From NCBI GenBank assembly GCA_965656875.1, contig CBFHMJ010000027.1, positions 62,001-126,000 of the forward strand: 64,000 nucleotides of DNA. Direction: 5' to 3'. The position numbers and the translations under genes were made by a program. The stretch is from CBFHMJ01 sp965656875. GTDB taxonomy: Bacteria > Pseudomonadota > Gammaproteobacteria > Enterobacterales > Alteromonadaceae. Numbering within the stretch: position 1 is the first letter of the stretch; each line of letters opens with the position of its first letter. Below are positions 43,763 through 53,300 of the stretch, in pieces. The notes under the pieces were generated by a model. The model was not told the DNA's origin, ran no database searches, and saw only the letters and a list, made by a program, of their open reading frames with translations.

Positions 43763-44051
43763 TAGAGCGTGCTGACCTATGCGGGTGAAATTTTGTTCGA
43801 ATTCAATGGCGTTCAGGCAAGGCGCACGGCAGCAGGTTTAGTCATCTAAATCAATGACGTGGAACGCGGCATGAACGCCATTGAAACGAATCCATTCATT
43901 CGTTAAATAAAGGCATGGACAGCGCTTGTCGCACGTTTCTACGGCGTTTCAGCCCGCTTATGTAGAGTAACTACACGACGCAACCTGAAGCCTTGTATAA
44001 ACATGCGACAAACTGCTGCAAAATCCACCTGCAAAGGCCAGCACGCTCTAA
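43763..44051. mobile_element. MITE-like element with nested hairpins
   Basis: The ends are TAGAGCGTGCTG-A-CCT and its inverted partner AGG-C-CAGCACGCTCTA; similarity runs about 30 bp inward (GGGTGAAATTTTG against CAAAATCCACC). TA at each edge could be a 2-bp target duplication. Inside, TTCAATGGCGTTCA/TGAACGCCATTGAA (43802-43815, 43872-43885) is a perfect 14-bp pair, TTGTCGCACGTTT/AAACATGCGACAA (about 43928-43940, 44001-44013) pairs with one mismatch, and TGTAG/CTACA caps it. There is no coding capacity. If real it is non-autonomous. Confidence 0.8.
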
Positions 44052-44365
44052 CAGCCCCGTTGTTGCTGAATGAGAATCTGTATTGCTGTCGGAGAAGAAA
44101 GGTGCCCATTTAAATTTATTTCAATAAAAATCAGAAATTATTGTGCCGAACGAAGTTACAACCCATTAATTTACAAAATATAAACGTTTGGTTTATGTTT
44201 TTGATACACCGGAGTAATTTCAGGGAATTAAATAAGAAAGTCAAGCCTGTAAGCTATGGTTAATTTTCACACTATAGAACTGTGATACACCATGTAAGTT
44301 AATAATGTTTAATAATATGGCTATTCATGTGGTGAGAAGCGGGAAACGGATACACTGGATACAAA

Positions 44366-44396
44366 AAAGCCTGTTTGTGATAAGCAAACAGGCTTT
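44366..44396 (-). terminator. Terminator of fadH
   Basis: AAAGCCTGTTTG/CAAACAGGCTTT with a 7-nt loop; on the minus strand the stem runs into TTTTTT. It lies 26 bp past the fadH stop. Confidence 0.9.
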
Positions 44397-44421
44397 AATT
44401 TTTTAAATTAGAGTATGATTA

Positions 44422-46461
44422 TCAGATGCTTGCGGCTAATTCAGCGCCCTGACGGATCGCACGTTTAGCATCTAACTCTGCAGCTACATCAGCCCCACCG
44501 ATAATGTGTGTTTTTAGCCCTTTATCGACGAGTGACTGGTACAGAGGTTTATACGGTTCTTGTCCCGCACAGAGTACGACGTGATCAACTTCAAGTAATT
44601 GCTCTTTACCATCAACTTCAATCAACAGACCCTTATCGTTGACTTCTTTATAGCTTGCACCTGAAATCATCTGTACTTTTTTGTGCTTTAATGATGACCG
44701 ATGAATCCACCCGGTCGTCTTACCAAGGTTTTTACCAAGCTTGGAGGTTTTTCGCTGTAGTAAGTAAACTTCACGTTCTGATGGTTGATGTTGCTCTTGC
44801 TTCAAACCACCTTCCGCGTTATAGGCCAAATCAACACCCCACTCATCAGCCCAGGCTTTCGGATCTAACGCTAATGAATGCTTCTCAGTCAGGAATTCTG
44901 CCACGTCAAAACCAATACCACCGGCACCAATGACAGCAACGCGTTTACCCGGCTCTTTACCTTCTTTCAACACATCCAGATAGCCCATAACCTTGTCTGA
45001 ATCGAAACCAGGCAATGACAGATCACGCGGCTTGATTCCTGTTGCCAGGATAATTTCATCAAAGCCTTTACCATCAAAGAAATCTTCGTCAACCGGTTGA
45101 TTTAAGTGCAGGTTTACGCCGGTATCTTTAATTTTGTTATCAAAGTACCGTAGCGTTTCATAAAACTCTTCTTTGCCCGGAATACGTTTCGCCCAGTTGA
45201 ACTGTCCACCAATTTCCGGCGCGTTATCGAATAGATGAACCTCATGCCCACGTTCTGCGGCATAGGTTGAAAATGCCAGTCCGGCAGGTCCGGCACCAAC
45301 AACGGCCAGTTTCTTCTTCGCAGCTGTTGTTTTAAAGATTAATTCGGTTTCATAACAGGCTTGAGGATTGACCAGACAAGATGCTCGTTTTTGTGAGAAA
45401 ACATGGTCAAGACATGCCTGATTACAAGCGATACAGGTATTAATCCGGTCAGCCTGGTCATTCTGTGCTTTTTCCATGAATTTAGCATCAGCGAGGAATG
45501 GTCGAGCCATTGAGACCATATCAGCCTGACCGTCACTCAGAATTTTTTCTGCAACCTCCGGCGTATTGATTCGGTTGGTTGTGATCAACGGCACCGAGAC
45601 TTCTTTTTTCAGTTTTTCAGTAACCCAGGCGAACGCTGCGCGAGGCACAGATGTCGCAATCGTTGGTACTCGGGCTTCATGCCAACCGATACCGGTATTG
45701 ATAATTGTGGCACCTGCCTGTTCAATTTCTTTCGCCAGTTGTACCACTTCATCCCAGCTACTACCTTCTTCCACCAGGTCGAGCATAGAAAGACGATAGA
45801 TGATAATGAAGTCTTTACCCGCGGCCTTACGCACCGCTTTTACGGTTTCAATCGGGAAGCGCATACGGTTTTCAAAACTACCACCCCATTCATCTTTACG
45901 CTTATTTGTACGTGTACAAATGAACTGGTTGATGAGATAGCCTTCAGAACCCATGATTTCCACACCATCGTAGCCTGCTTTTTTAGCCAGCGAAGACGCT
46001 TTTGCATAATCTTTGATCGTTGTCTTGATTTGTCTGACCGACAATGAACTGGGTTTAAACGGATTGATAGGTGCTTTGACTGCACTCGGGCCAACACTAA
46101 ACGGATGATAAGCGTATCGACCAGCATGCAATAGCTGCAAACAAATTTTGGTGCCGTGCTTTTTAACTTTTTCTGTTACTGGCTTGTGTTTATTAACATG
46201 CCACCACCAGCTCATTTGTGAGCCAAATGGCACAAGGCGGCCACGCGCATTCGGACTTACGCCCCCAGTAACGATAATACCTGCGCCAGCTTTTGCACGT
46301 TCTTCATAAAAAACAGCCAGCTTTTCGAAACCATTTTTTTCTTCTTCAAGACCAGTATGCATCGAACCCATCAACGACCGGTTTTTCACGGTTGTAAAAC
46401 CTAAGTCTAACGGTTCGAACAAATGAGGATATGGAGTTTTATTCGTTGTAGTTGTGCTCAT
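44422..46461 (-). CDS. fadH: NADPH-dependent 2,4-dienoyl-CoA reductase
   Basis: 679 residues, matching E. coli FadH (672). Residues 1-330 are an old-yellow-enzyme-type FMN barrel (LMGSMHTGLEE, GYDGVEIMGSEGYLINQF, RTNKRKDEWGGS). The 4Fe-4S site follows at Cys343, Cys346 and Cys350 (CIACNQACLDHVF) plus a fourth Cys near 363 (ASCLVNP). The C-terminal FAD and NADPH domains show VGAGPAGLAFS and VIGAGGIGFDVAEFL. It reduces 2,4-dienoyl-CoA during beta-oxidation of unsaturated fatty acids, so it complements the operon at 2005-9604 although it is 35 kb away. Monocistronic with its own terminator. Confidence 0.96.
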   Translation of the reverse strand: MSTTTTNKTPYPHLFEPLDLGFTTVKNRSLMGSMHTGLEEEKNGFEKLAVFYEERAKAGAGIIVTGGVSPNARGRLVPFGSQMSWWWHVNKHKPVTEKVKKHGTKICLQLLHAGRYAYHPFSVGPSAVKAPINPFKPSSLSVRQIKTTIKDYAKASSLAKKAGYDGVEIMGSEGYLINQFICTRTNKRKDEWGGSFENRMRFPIETVKAVRKAAGKDFIIIYRLSMLDLVEEGSSWDEVVQLAKEIEQAGATIINTGIGWHEARVPTIATSVPRAAFAWVTEKLKKEVSVPLITTNRINTPEVAEKILSDGQADMVSMARPFLADAKFMEKAQNDQADRINTCIACNQACLDHVFSQKRASCLVNPQACYETELIFKTTAAKKKLAVVGAGPAGLAFSTYAAERGHEVHLFDNAPEIGGQFNWAKRIPGKEEFYETLRYFDNKIKDTGVNLHLNQPVDEDFFDGKGFDEIILATGIKPRDLSLPGFDSDKVMGYLDVLKEGKEPGKRVAVIGAGGIGFDVAEFLTEKHSLALDPKAWADEWGVDLAYNAEGGLKQEQHQPSEREVYLLQRKTSKLGKNLGKTTGWIHRSSLKHKKVQMISGASYKEVNDKGLLIEVDGKEQLLEVDHVVLCAGQEPYKPLYQSLVDKGLKTHIIGGADVAAELDAKRAIRQGAELAASI

Positions 46462-46813
46462 AAAAACGTGTGGTCCTACCAGTCAAAATTGGTGTAACTG
46501 TATAACGAATCGTTTTAATGAACAACCCTTTCAGATTTAGTCCCTTTAATATAGAAGAGAGTCTGACTAAATGGCCTGCCAAACCAGCATTTTGATGGCA
46601 ATTTAATCACTTAAACACTTTTTACTATTCTGCACCTAACAAATCGTTACAAGTTGAATTAGCATTCACTGCTACAACCGTTACTATTGAAACCTGCAAA
46701 TTGTAACTGCGCTTTTAAATAGCGCACACTTGAGATCCAAACAGTCTCAAATCCGACGATAGCCATTGTTAGCGATGGCTGTTGAGCATGTAAACTAACT
46801 GGAAAAGGTCACT
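46462..46813. other. Divergent promoter region of fadH and sppA
   Basis: 352 bp, AT-rich, no gene. A weak inverted repeat AGCCAT/ATGGCT (46761-46780) lies before sppA, which has a good ribosome site (GGAAAAGG). I see no convincing operator. Confidence 0.5.
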
Positions 46814-48682
46814 ATGGAAAATCGTCCAGGCATTTTTAAACGATTATTCAAGTTTATCTGGCAGGGTATTAACTTTACCCGTTCTCTCTTTATCAATTTA
46901 ATTTTTGTCGTCATTCTGCTTGCATTGATCGATGCTGCGATAAGCGAAGAAGATCAATTCCAGATCACTCAAAACTCTGCGTTAGTCCTTGATCTGGATG
47001 GCTATATTGTTGAACAAAAACACTATGTCAGCCCGATGGAAGAATTTATTGATGATGCGTTTGGTAGTAATGATAAGCCCAGAGAATTGTTACTGAGTGA
47101 TATCGTTGAAGTCATCGAACACGCCAGTATTGATCAACGCATTAGTGCCATCGTCCTGGATCTTGAAAGCATGCAAGGTGCCAGCATGGTTAAGTTAAAA
47201 ACCATTGGTACTGCACTGGAAAAGTTTAAAGAAAAAAATAAAACCGTGGTCGCCAAAGGCGATTACTACACTCAAAGCCAGTATTACCTGGCCAGTTATG
47301 CCGATGAAATCATGCTGGACCCACTCGGCGGTATCAGCCTGAACGGTATGTCGCGCTATCGTATGTACTATCGTGAAGCATTGGAAAAACTGGACGTCAC
47401 ACCACACATCTTCCGCGTCGGCACATTTAAATCAGCTGTCGAACCCTATCTTCGTAACAACATGTCTGATGAAGCTAAGATCGCTAATAAAGCCTGGCTA
47501 AACGAACTTTGGACTCAATATAAAGATGATATTGCCGCGCGACGCGGTATTGAAGAATCAAACTTTGATGAAACATTTGAAAGCCTGAATCATAAATTCA
47601 GTCAGGTGGATTATGACTTTGGTGAATACGCGCTTGATAACAAATGGGTAGACCAACTCATCACCGATGACGCCTTTAATACCCATATGCTTGATATCGT
47701 TAGTGCAGATTCAACCGGTAATAACTTCGCTAAAGTCGGCTTTGCCAACTACCTAAAATTCATGAAAATGCCTCAGTTCCCACAACCGGGCGGTGAAAAA
47801 GTCGCACTAATTGTTGCTCAGGGAGAAATTGCTGACGGTAGTCGTGAACCGGGTCAAATTGGTGGTGATTCAACAGCAGCACTATTAAAGCGTGCGCGTC
47901 TTGATGATGCCGTTAAAGCCGTTGTTATGCGTGTAGACAGCCCGGGCGGCAGCATGACTGCATCTGAAAAGATTCGTCGTGAAGTTGATCTAATCAAAGC
48001 TGCCGGTAAACCTGTCGTTGTCTCTATGGGTTCCGTCGCAGCGTCTGGCGGCTACTGGATATCAGCATCAGCCAATGAGATTTGGGCAGAACCGACCACA
48101 ATCACTGGCTCTATCGGTATTTTCGGTATGTTCGCTACCTTTGAGAAAACGCTGGCCAACCTGGGTGTTTATGCCGACGGCGTTGCCACCACAGAACTGG
48201 CCAGCGCTCACCTGTTCCGTCCCCTGCCAGAAGGCATGAAGAACATGGTGCAAAAGAATATTGAACGCGGATATCGCCGCTTTATAAACCTGGTCGCAGA
48301 AAACCGTGAGCTGGCAAAAGAAGACGTTGAAAAGATTGCGCAAGGTCGCGTCTGGACAGGTACGCAGGCGTTATCATTTGGCTTAGTTGATAAACTGGGT
48401 TCTCTGGATGATGCAGTACAATCAGCGGCTCAGTATGCAGGCCTGACCAACTACGATGTGAAGTTGATCGAGAAAGAACTCAGCCCAACCGATAAATTCT
48501 TTAAAGAATTACTGGATGGACAACAATCAACGATTGCAGCTCTGGTTGGTGAACAAGTTGCTGATTCTTCGTCGGTTACTTCAAAAATCAGTTATATGCT
48601 CAATAAGCAACTCAAGCAATTGAATACATTCAATGATCCACAAGGTGCTTATATTCTCTGTACCGTGTGCGACGTTAATTAA
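46814..48682 (+). CDS. sppA: Signal peptide peptidase SppA, 67-kDa type
   Basis: 622 residues, the double-domain form as in E. coli (618). One N-terminal membrane helix (about 24-44, SLFINLIFVVILLALI) anchors it with the bulk in the periplasm. The catalytic dyad is split between the two tandem S49 domains: general base Lys206 (RVGTFKSAVEP, E. coli Lys209) and nucleophile Ser411 (SMGSVAASGGYW, E. coli Ser409), with RVDSPGGSM forming the oxyanion region. It digests cleaved signal peptides in the membrane. The gene for asparaginase I follows after a gap, the same order found in many gammaproteobacteria. Confidence 0.97.
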   Translation: MENRPGIFKRLFKFIWQGINFTRSLFINLIFVVILLALIDAAISEEDQFQITQNSALVLDLDGYIVEQKHYVSPMEEFIDDAFGSNDKPRELLLSDIVEVIEHASIDQRISAIVLDLESMQGASMVKLKTIGTALEKFKEKNKTVVAKGDYYTQSQYYLASYADEIMLDPLGGISLNGMSRYRMYYREALEKLDVTPHIFRVGTFKSAVEPYLRNNMSDEAKIANKAWLNELWTQYKDDIAARRGIEESNFDETFESLNHKFSQVDYDFGEYALDNKWVDQLITDDAFNTHMLDIVSADSTGNNFAKVGFANYLKFMKMPQFPQPGGEKVALIVAQGEIADGSREPGQIGGDSTAALLKRARLDDAVKAVVMRVDSPGGSMTASEKIRREVDLIKAAGKPVVVSMGSVAASGGYWISASANEIWAEPTTITGSIGIFGMFATFEKTLANLGVYADGVATTELASAHLFRPLPEGMKNMVQKNIERGYRRFINLVAENRELAKEDVEKIAQGRVWTGTQALSFGLVDKLGSLDDAVQSAAQYAGLTNYDVKLIEKELSPTDKFFKELLDGQQSTIAALVGEQVADSSSVTSKISYMLNKQLKQLNTFNDPQGAYILCTVCDVN

Positions 48683-48881
48683 TCCTGCTTACCCCCTTGC
48701 AAGGTTGCTGGGAATACTCGGCGCCTTGCTACTCTTTCCTTTGACGATCCCCAATCACTAACAGCCCCTCAACAATACAGTCAGCTTACCAGTCAAAAAT
48801 GCCTGCCAAACAGTCATGCAACGCCTCGCATTTACGCGTAAAATCACCGCCAGAATTAGACGAGATGGTGATACCTCACTC

Positions 48882-49892
48882 ATGACAAGAAAACGTATTT
48901 ATATCGCTTATACCGGCGGTACGATTGGTATGGAAAAGTCGGCTCAGGGCTTTGTTCCTTCGCCCGGTTTCCTGACTGCTACGATTAAAAAAATGCCTGA
49001 GTTCAATCGGGTAGAAATGCCAGAATTCCATATTACTGAATACAGTCCACTCATGGATTCATCTAATATGTCGCCAGCTGACTGGCAACGAATCGCCTAT
49101 GACATTCAGAATAATTATGCTGATTTTGATGGGTTTGTAGTCTTGCATGGAACCGATACAATGGCCTTCACCGCATCAGCCTTATCATTCATGTTTGAAA
49201 ACCTCAGTAAACCCGTGATCATTACAGGATCACAGATCCCATTCTCAGAACTTCGCTCAGATGGCCAGGAAAATCTGCTAAATGCACTCTATATTGCCGC
49301 TAACTATCCAATTCCTGAAGTTGCATTGTTTTTTAACAATAAATTGTTCAGAGGGAACAGAACGACAAAAGTTCATGCTGACAGCTTTGACGCCTTTGCG
49401 TCACCCAATATGACAGAGTTGCTTGAAGCGGGGATTAACATAAAAGTTAAAGAAGGTGTGATTAATTTACATCCAAATGAACACCTTGATGTTACACCAA
49501 TGACACCTCAACCTATCGGCGTTGTTAGTTTATATCCGGGCATCTCCCACGAAATTATCGCCAATATTCTAAAACAACCGGTAAAAGCGCTGATCCTGCA
49601 AAGTTATGGTGTAGGAAATGCACCACAAAACAAGCAATTGCTGGACTTATTACAGGAAGCTGATGAAAAAGGCATCATTATTGTGAACTGTACCCAGTGT
49701 TTGCAAGGTAGTGTAAACATGAATGGTTATGCAACAGGAAACGCATTACAGGAAGCTGGCGTGATCAGTGGATTCGACATGACGCTGGAAGCAACACTAA
49801 CCAAACTTCATTATTTGCTCAGCAAAGGATTAACGGATCAGGACATCAAACAACAGATGCAATCCCCACTCAGAGGCGAACTCAATCAATAG
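48882..49892 (+). CDS. ansA: Type I (cytoplasmic) L-asparaginase
   Basis: I start at the ATG at 48882 (MTRKRIYIAYTGGTIGM), which gives 336 residues, the normal AnsA length; an upstream in-frame ATG at 48816 would add 22 unrelated residues. The two catalytic Thr motifs are YTGGTIGM (Thr14) and VLHGTDTMAFTASAL, with the third-residue Lys region downstream. There is no signal peptide, which separates it from the periplasmic high-affinity type II enzyme. It hydrolyses L-asparagine to aspartate and ammonia. Placed 200 bp after sppA, as in enteric and marine relatives. Confidence 0.94.
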   Translation: MTRKRIYIAYTGGTIGMEKSAQGFVPSPGFLTATIKKMPEFNRVEMPEFHITEYSPLMDSSNMSPADWQRIAYDIQNNYADFDGFVVLHGTDTMAFTASALSFMFENLSKPVIITGSQIPFSELRSDGQENLLNALYIAANYPIPEVALFFNNKLFRGNRTTKVHADSFDAFASPNMTELLEAGINIKVKEGVINLHPNEHLDVTPMTPQPIGVVSLYPGISHEIIANILKQPVKALILQSYGVGNAPQNKQLLDLLQEADEKGIIIVNCTQCLQGSVNMNGYATGNALQEAGVISGFDMTLEATLTKLHYLLSKGLTDQDIKQQMQSPLRGELNQ

Positions 49893-50364
49893 CGTCATTC
49901 AATCACTCGATACAAATTCAGGTAAGAAAAGAAAGTGTTCCTCATGACACTTTCTTTTCTTATGCTTAGATGAGCATACTTTCATTATTTTTCCGCTGTA
50001 TTATCACTGCTAACGAGCAGTGCGGGTTTCTTCTTCAAAAGCCTGCTCGTAGCAATATCAGTCGTCATTTTTTTGATTAACCATTCATCTTACCAACAAC
50101 TGACATTACTCTGTCCGCACCATCCGTTCCTCAACAACAGCTAACACTTTTCTATTTTTAAAACAAATTAAACAGCTGGAATTTCAGACAAGTGTCAATT
50201 TGGTGCATTCATATAAATCACTGTATCTATTATATTAATTTCGAAATTATTTACGCTTTCGTCAGTTCATTCGCTTGAATTTCATCTCATTGTTAACTTA
50301 TTTTTAATCCCGCACCACAGGTATGTAATTCGAAGGTCAAAGAACAATAACCATGTAGTTTCGA
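49893..50364. other. Intergenic region before the giant-protein locus
   Basis: 472 bp, AT-rich. It holds the ansA terminator (49924-49961) and an inverted repeat ACGAGCAG/CTGCTCGT (50013-50020 with 50043-50050, outer GCT/AGC also pairs). The promoter of the giant genes must lie in the remaining 300 bp; no clear operator is visible. Confidence 0.6.
49924..49961. terminator. Terminator of ansA
   Basis: AAGAAAAGAAAGTGT/ACACTTTCTTTTCTT, a perfect 15-bp stem with an 8-nt loop. Confidence 0.88.
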
Positions 50365-53300
50365 ATGAGTAACAACTTATACAGAGACGGGAACATAATG
50401 ATGGATAATATTAGGTTTTTTGGTCTGAACTTCACCCTTAAAGATAACAGCTATCAATTTTCGACAGCGAAACATTCGTTTATTGATGAAGTTCATGGCC
50501 TGGATATAAAGCCCGGTAGAGGCGCAAAAAATAACATACAAATAAACCTGCTACATTTTACAACCACCAAAGGTGTCACTTTCAGATTCAGCTGTTCATC
50601 TGAAGTCACTTTCCAACCTCAACGACGACGCGGACTCAGGGATTTCATTGCCACCCCCTTAAAAATATCGAGTAAAAATAAAGCGTTGTTCGAACTCAAC
50701 ATTGAATCACCACAAAAACTATCATCAGGGCTGATCGTTAATCTGGGGCCGCTGCAACTGGGCGAGTCAGCATGTAAACTCGTCCTCAGTACAGGCGGTG
50801 ATGGTCTTCGTGATTTCTGGGTGCAAACTCAGCGTACTCATGACTTACTGGATGCTCAGGATGCGCCACTATCGATTGATTGCAATCGCCGCAGTTTGTT
50901 ACGCGTTTATCACTCATCCAGTAGCAAAAACTTAGCCTTACAAGCAAAACAGAATCCATTTACACTCACCACTCATGTTGGGCAGGATGCGAATCTGGAT
51001 AAACGCTGGCAAGCCTCCAGGCTCAATCTGGATGTAGATGATTTACAACAATCGTTGACGCTTTCATTCCGGGAAGATCGACGAGACAAAGCGCTACTGC
51101 CACTTCATCCTTTTAGCAAGAACATTAACGGAGAAACTCACACCCTGCCCTCTATGGCTGTTGATGCGCAAAGCCTGGAGATTACCGCTACTCGCAGCAG
51201 ACAAGCTTCCCGGGTCATGCATATCACTGATATCACCGCCATACCGAAAGCAGAAGCCTATCTTCATACCTATGCACTGGTAATGAATGCACTGAATAAT
51301 ATGTCGAGTAATATCACGCATCATTGCTGGCGTGTAGCAAAGCGCTTACCCCTGGCATTACGGGTTGAAGACCACGACGGTTTACCCAAAGGCTTGCTAT
51401 TGCGCTATCAGCGCACCAGTACAGCACTTTTAAAAAAATCAGCAAATGCTGAGATTCTGGGGTTACGGCGAGAAGTAAAACTCGATTGCGAGGCTGATGT
51501 TGCACTTAAGTTTGATAACAGCATCTTCTATCGTAAACGTTTCGATCAATTCTCTCGTAGTCTGGTACGAATCGTTACCACGCCCTATCTGGAAGTTCAG
51601 GCCACCAGCCTGCAAATAAATCGACCAGGTATTGCGCTCAAACAACCCCAACGCGATGACATAACCTCATGGCAATTTATCAAGCCGGGAGAAACACCAC
51701 ACACGGTTAAATTCCCGGTGTGTCCTGATGAAGCCATGACCTCAGGTGATGGCAACGTCATTGATCGCTTTCTGCGCAACTGTAATGCCAGTTACAGCGG
51801 GTTAGACAGTGACAATCTGACGGTTACTCATGAAAGTGGCTTAAACATCCAGGGTAATTTACGTGAAGGGCAACAGCAAAGCAGACCCGGGCTGAATTCA
51901 CTGTTTACCAGCATTAACGCTGAAAACGATGAAAGCGTACTGACACCCGCAACGCTCGCACCTCCGGCTCTGGGCACTCACCAGAATCGATTTTCATTTG
52001 GCAGTTATGAATTTGCTCATGAATGGGAAGTCGGAGAAATCCCTGAATACATCCCACTTCTTGCCGATGAAAACGGCGTATTAAGTGCAGGTTTACGGGG
52101 GAAATTGCTCAATGAATTCCCCATGGACCCTGAATATTCCAGTGGTGATCAAAATATCGCTATCACGGAACTGACGACACACCAGGGCCTGGACCGGAAC
52201 AATAACGACGGTCATCTGGTTGGCATTATTAAGCTAGGTAAAGAAGATGACTTGTTTACCATTTTGCGTAAAGAACAGGTCACAGCCAGTGAAATCACCA
52301 ATAATGACGACGGTGGATTAACGAAGCTGCTTCCGGAAAAACTACAACAGAAAGCGTGGACCGGACTTATTTTGTTTGAACAAGTTTTGGATCTGTCCTC
52401 CTTCCCACTGTTAGGCAGCCTGTTTCCTGAGAACTTTAACCTTAATCTTCGATATCTGGCCGTGTCAGCCGAACAACAAGGTAAATTCTCCACTTACGGT
52501 TCCGTTAACTGGCAAAACCCCGAACTGAATAACCCGCACAACCGACCTGATGACGACAAAAAATCAGAACTTCGAGTGCAAATGGCAAAGGTTGAACTGA
52601 CCTGGGCTGCTCGCAAACTGACAACGTTCATGACAGAAACCCGGATCGACTATCTGTCCTTTGCCGGAGGCCGTAAACCACAACGCAATGGATCACCGGA
52701 TCTGACACGAGTTGATATTATTGGCAGTATCGACCGCAACACCAAAGAAATACGCTTCCTCGCGCAAGCCAATAAACCCATTCCCTTGTTTGATGAAGAT
52801 GGTGACGGGATTGGTCCACTGAAGCAGGCTTATATCCAGAAAGTTGAAATCACCCGAACCAACGGAAAAACTGATTTCAATGTTGATGGAGATGTAGAGT
52901 TACAAGAATATGATCTCGGTAGCCTGTGGTCCTTTGAAAATGGCGATAAACTCCGATTTGACGGGTTAAAATTTGGCTTCCAGGACAATTTAGGGCTTAG
53001 TGGAGACTGGTTCGAATTCGACTACCCATCGTTACGTTTCGATTTCGCCAAAGGCTGGAATCTTCTCGATCTGGACGATGTCGCAGTCGATTTGATTCGG
53101 ATCGGATTCGACAGTTCAGCAAATGATTTTGACTGGAACTCATTGCTGCCTGTACTTGATGGCGATGACTGGGACGCACCCGCAATGCGTCTTGGCTTAG
53201 AACTCAATCTCGGCAAACTACCGCTTCTGTCCAGTGATTCACTAAAAGATTTGATCTTTGACTTTGAGCTTTCGCTGCCCTTCGGAAAAGACCGCAACGG

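Larger units (their letters stand above)
43684..44421. other. Intergenic region holding a MITE-like element and the fadH terminator
   Basis: 738 bp without a gene. It contains the 289-bp inverted-repeat element (43763-44051) and the fadH terminator (44366-44396). The 300 bp between these are AT-rich with no structure that I can support. Confidence 0.7.
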
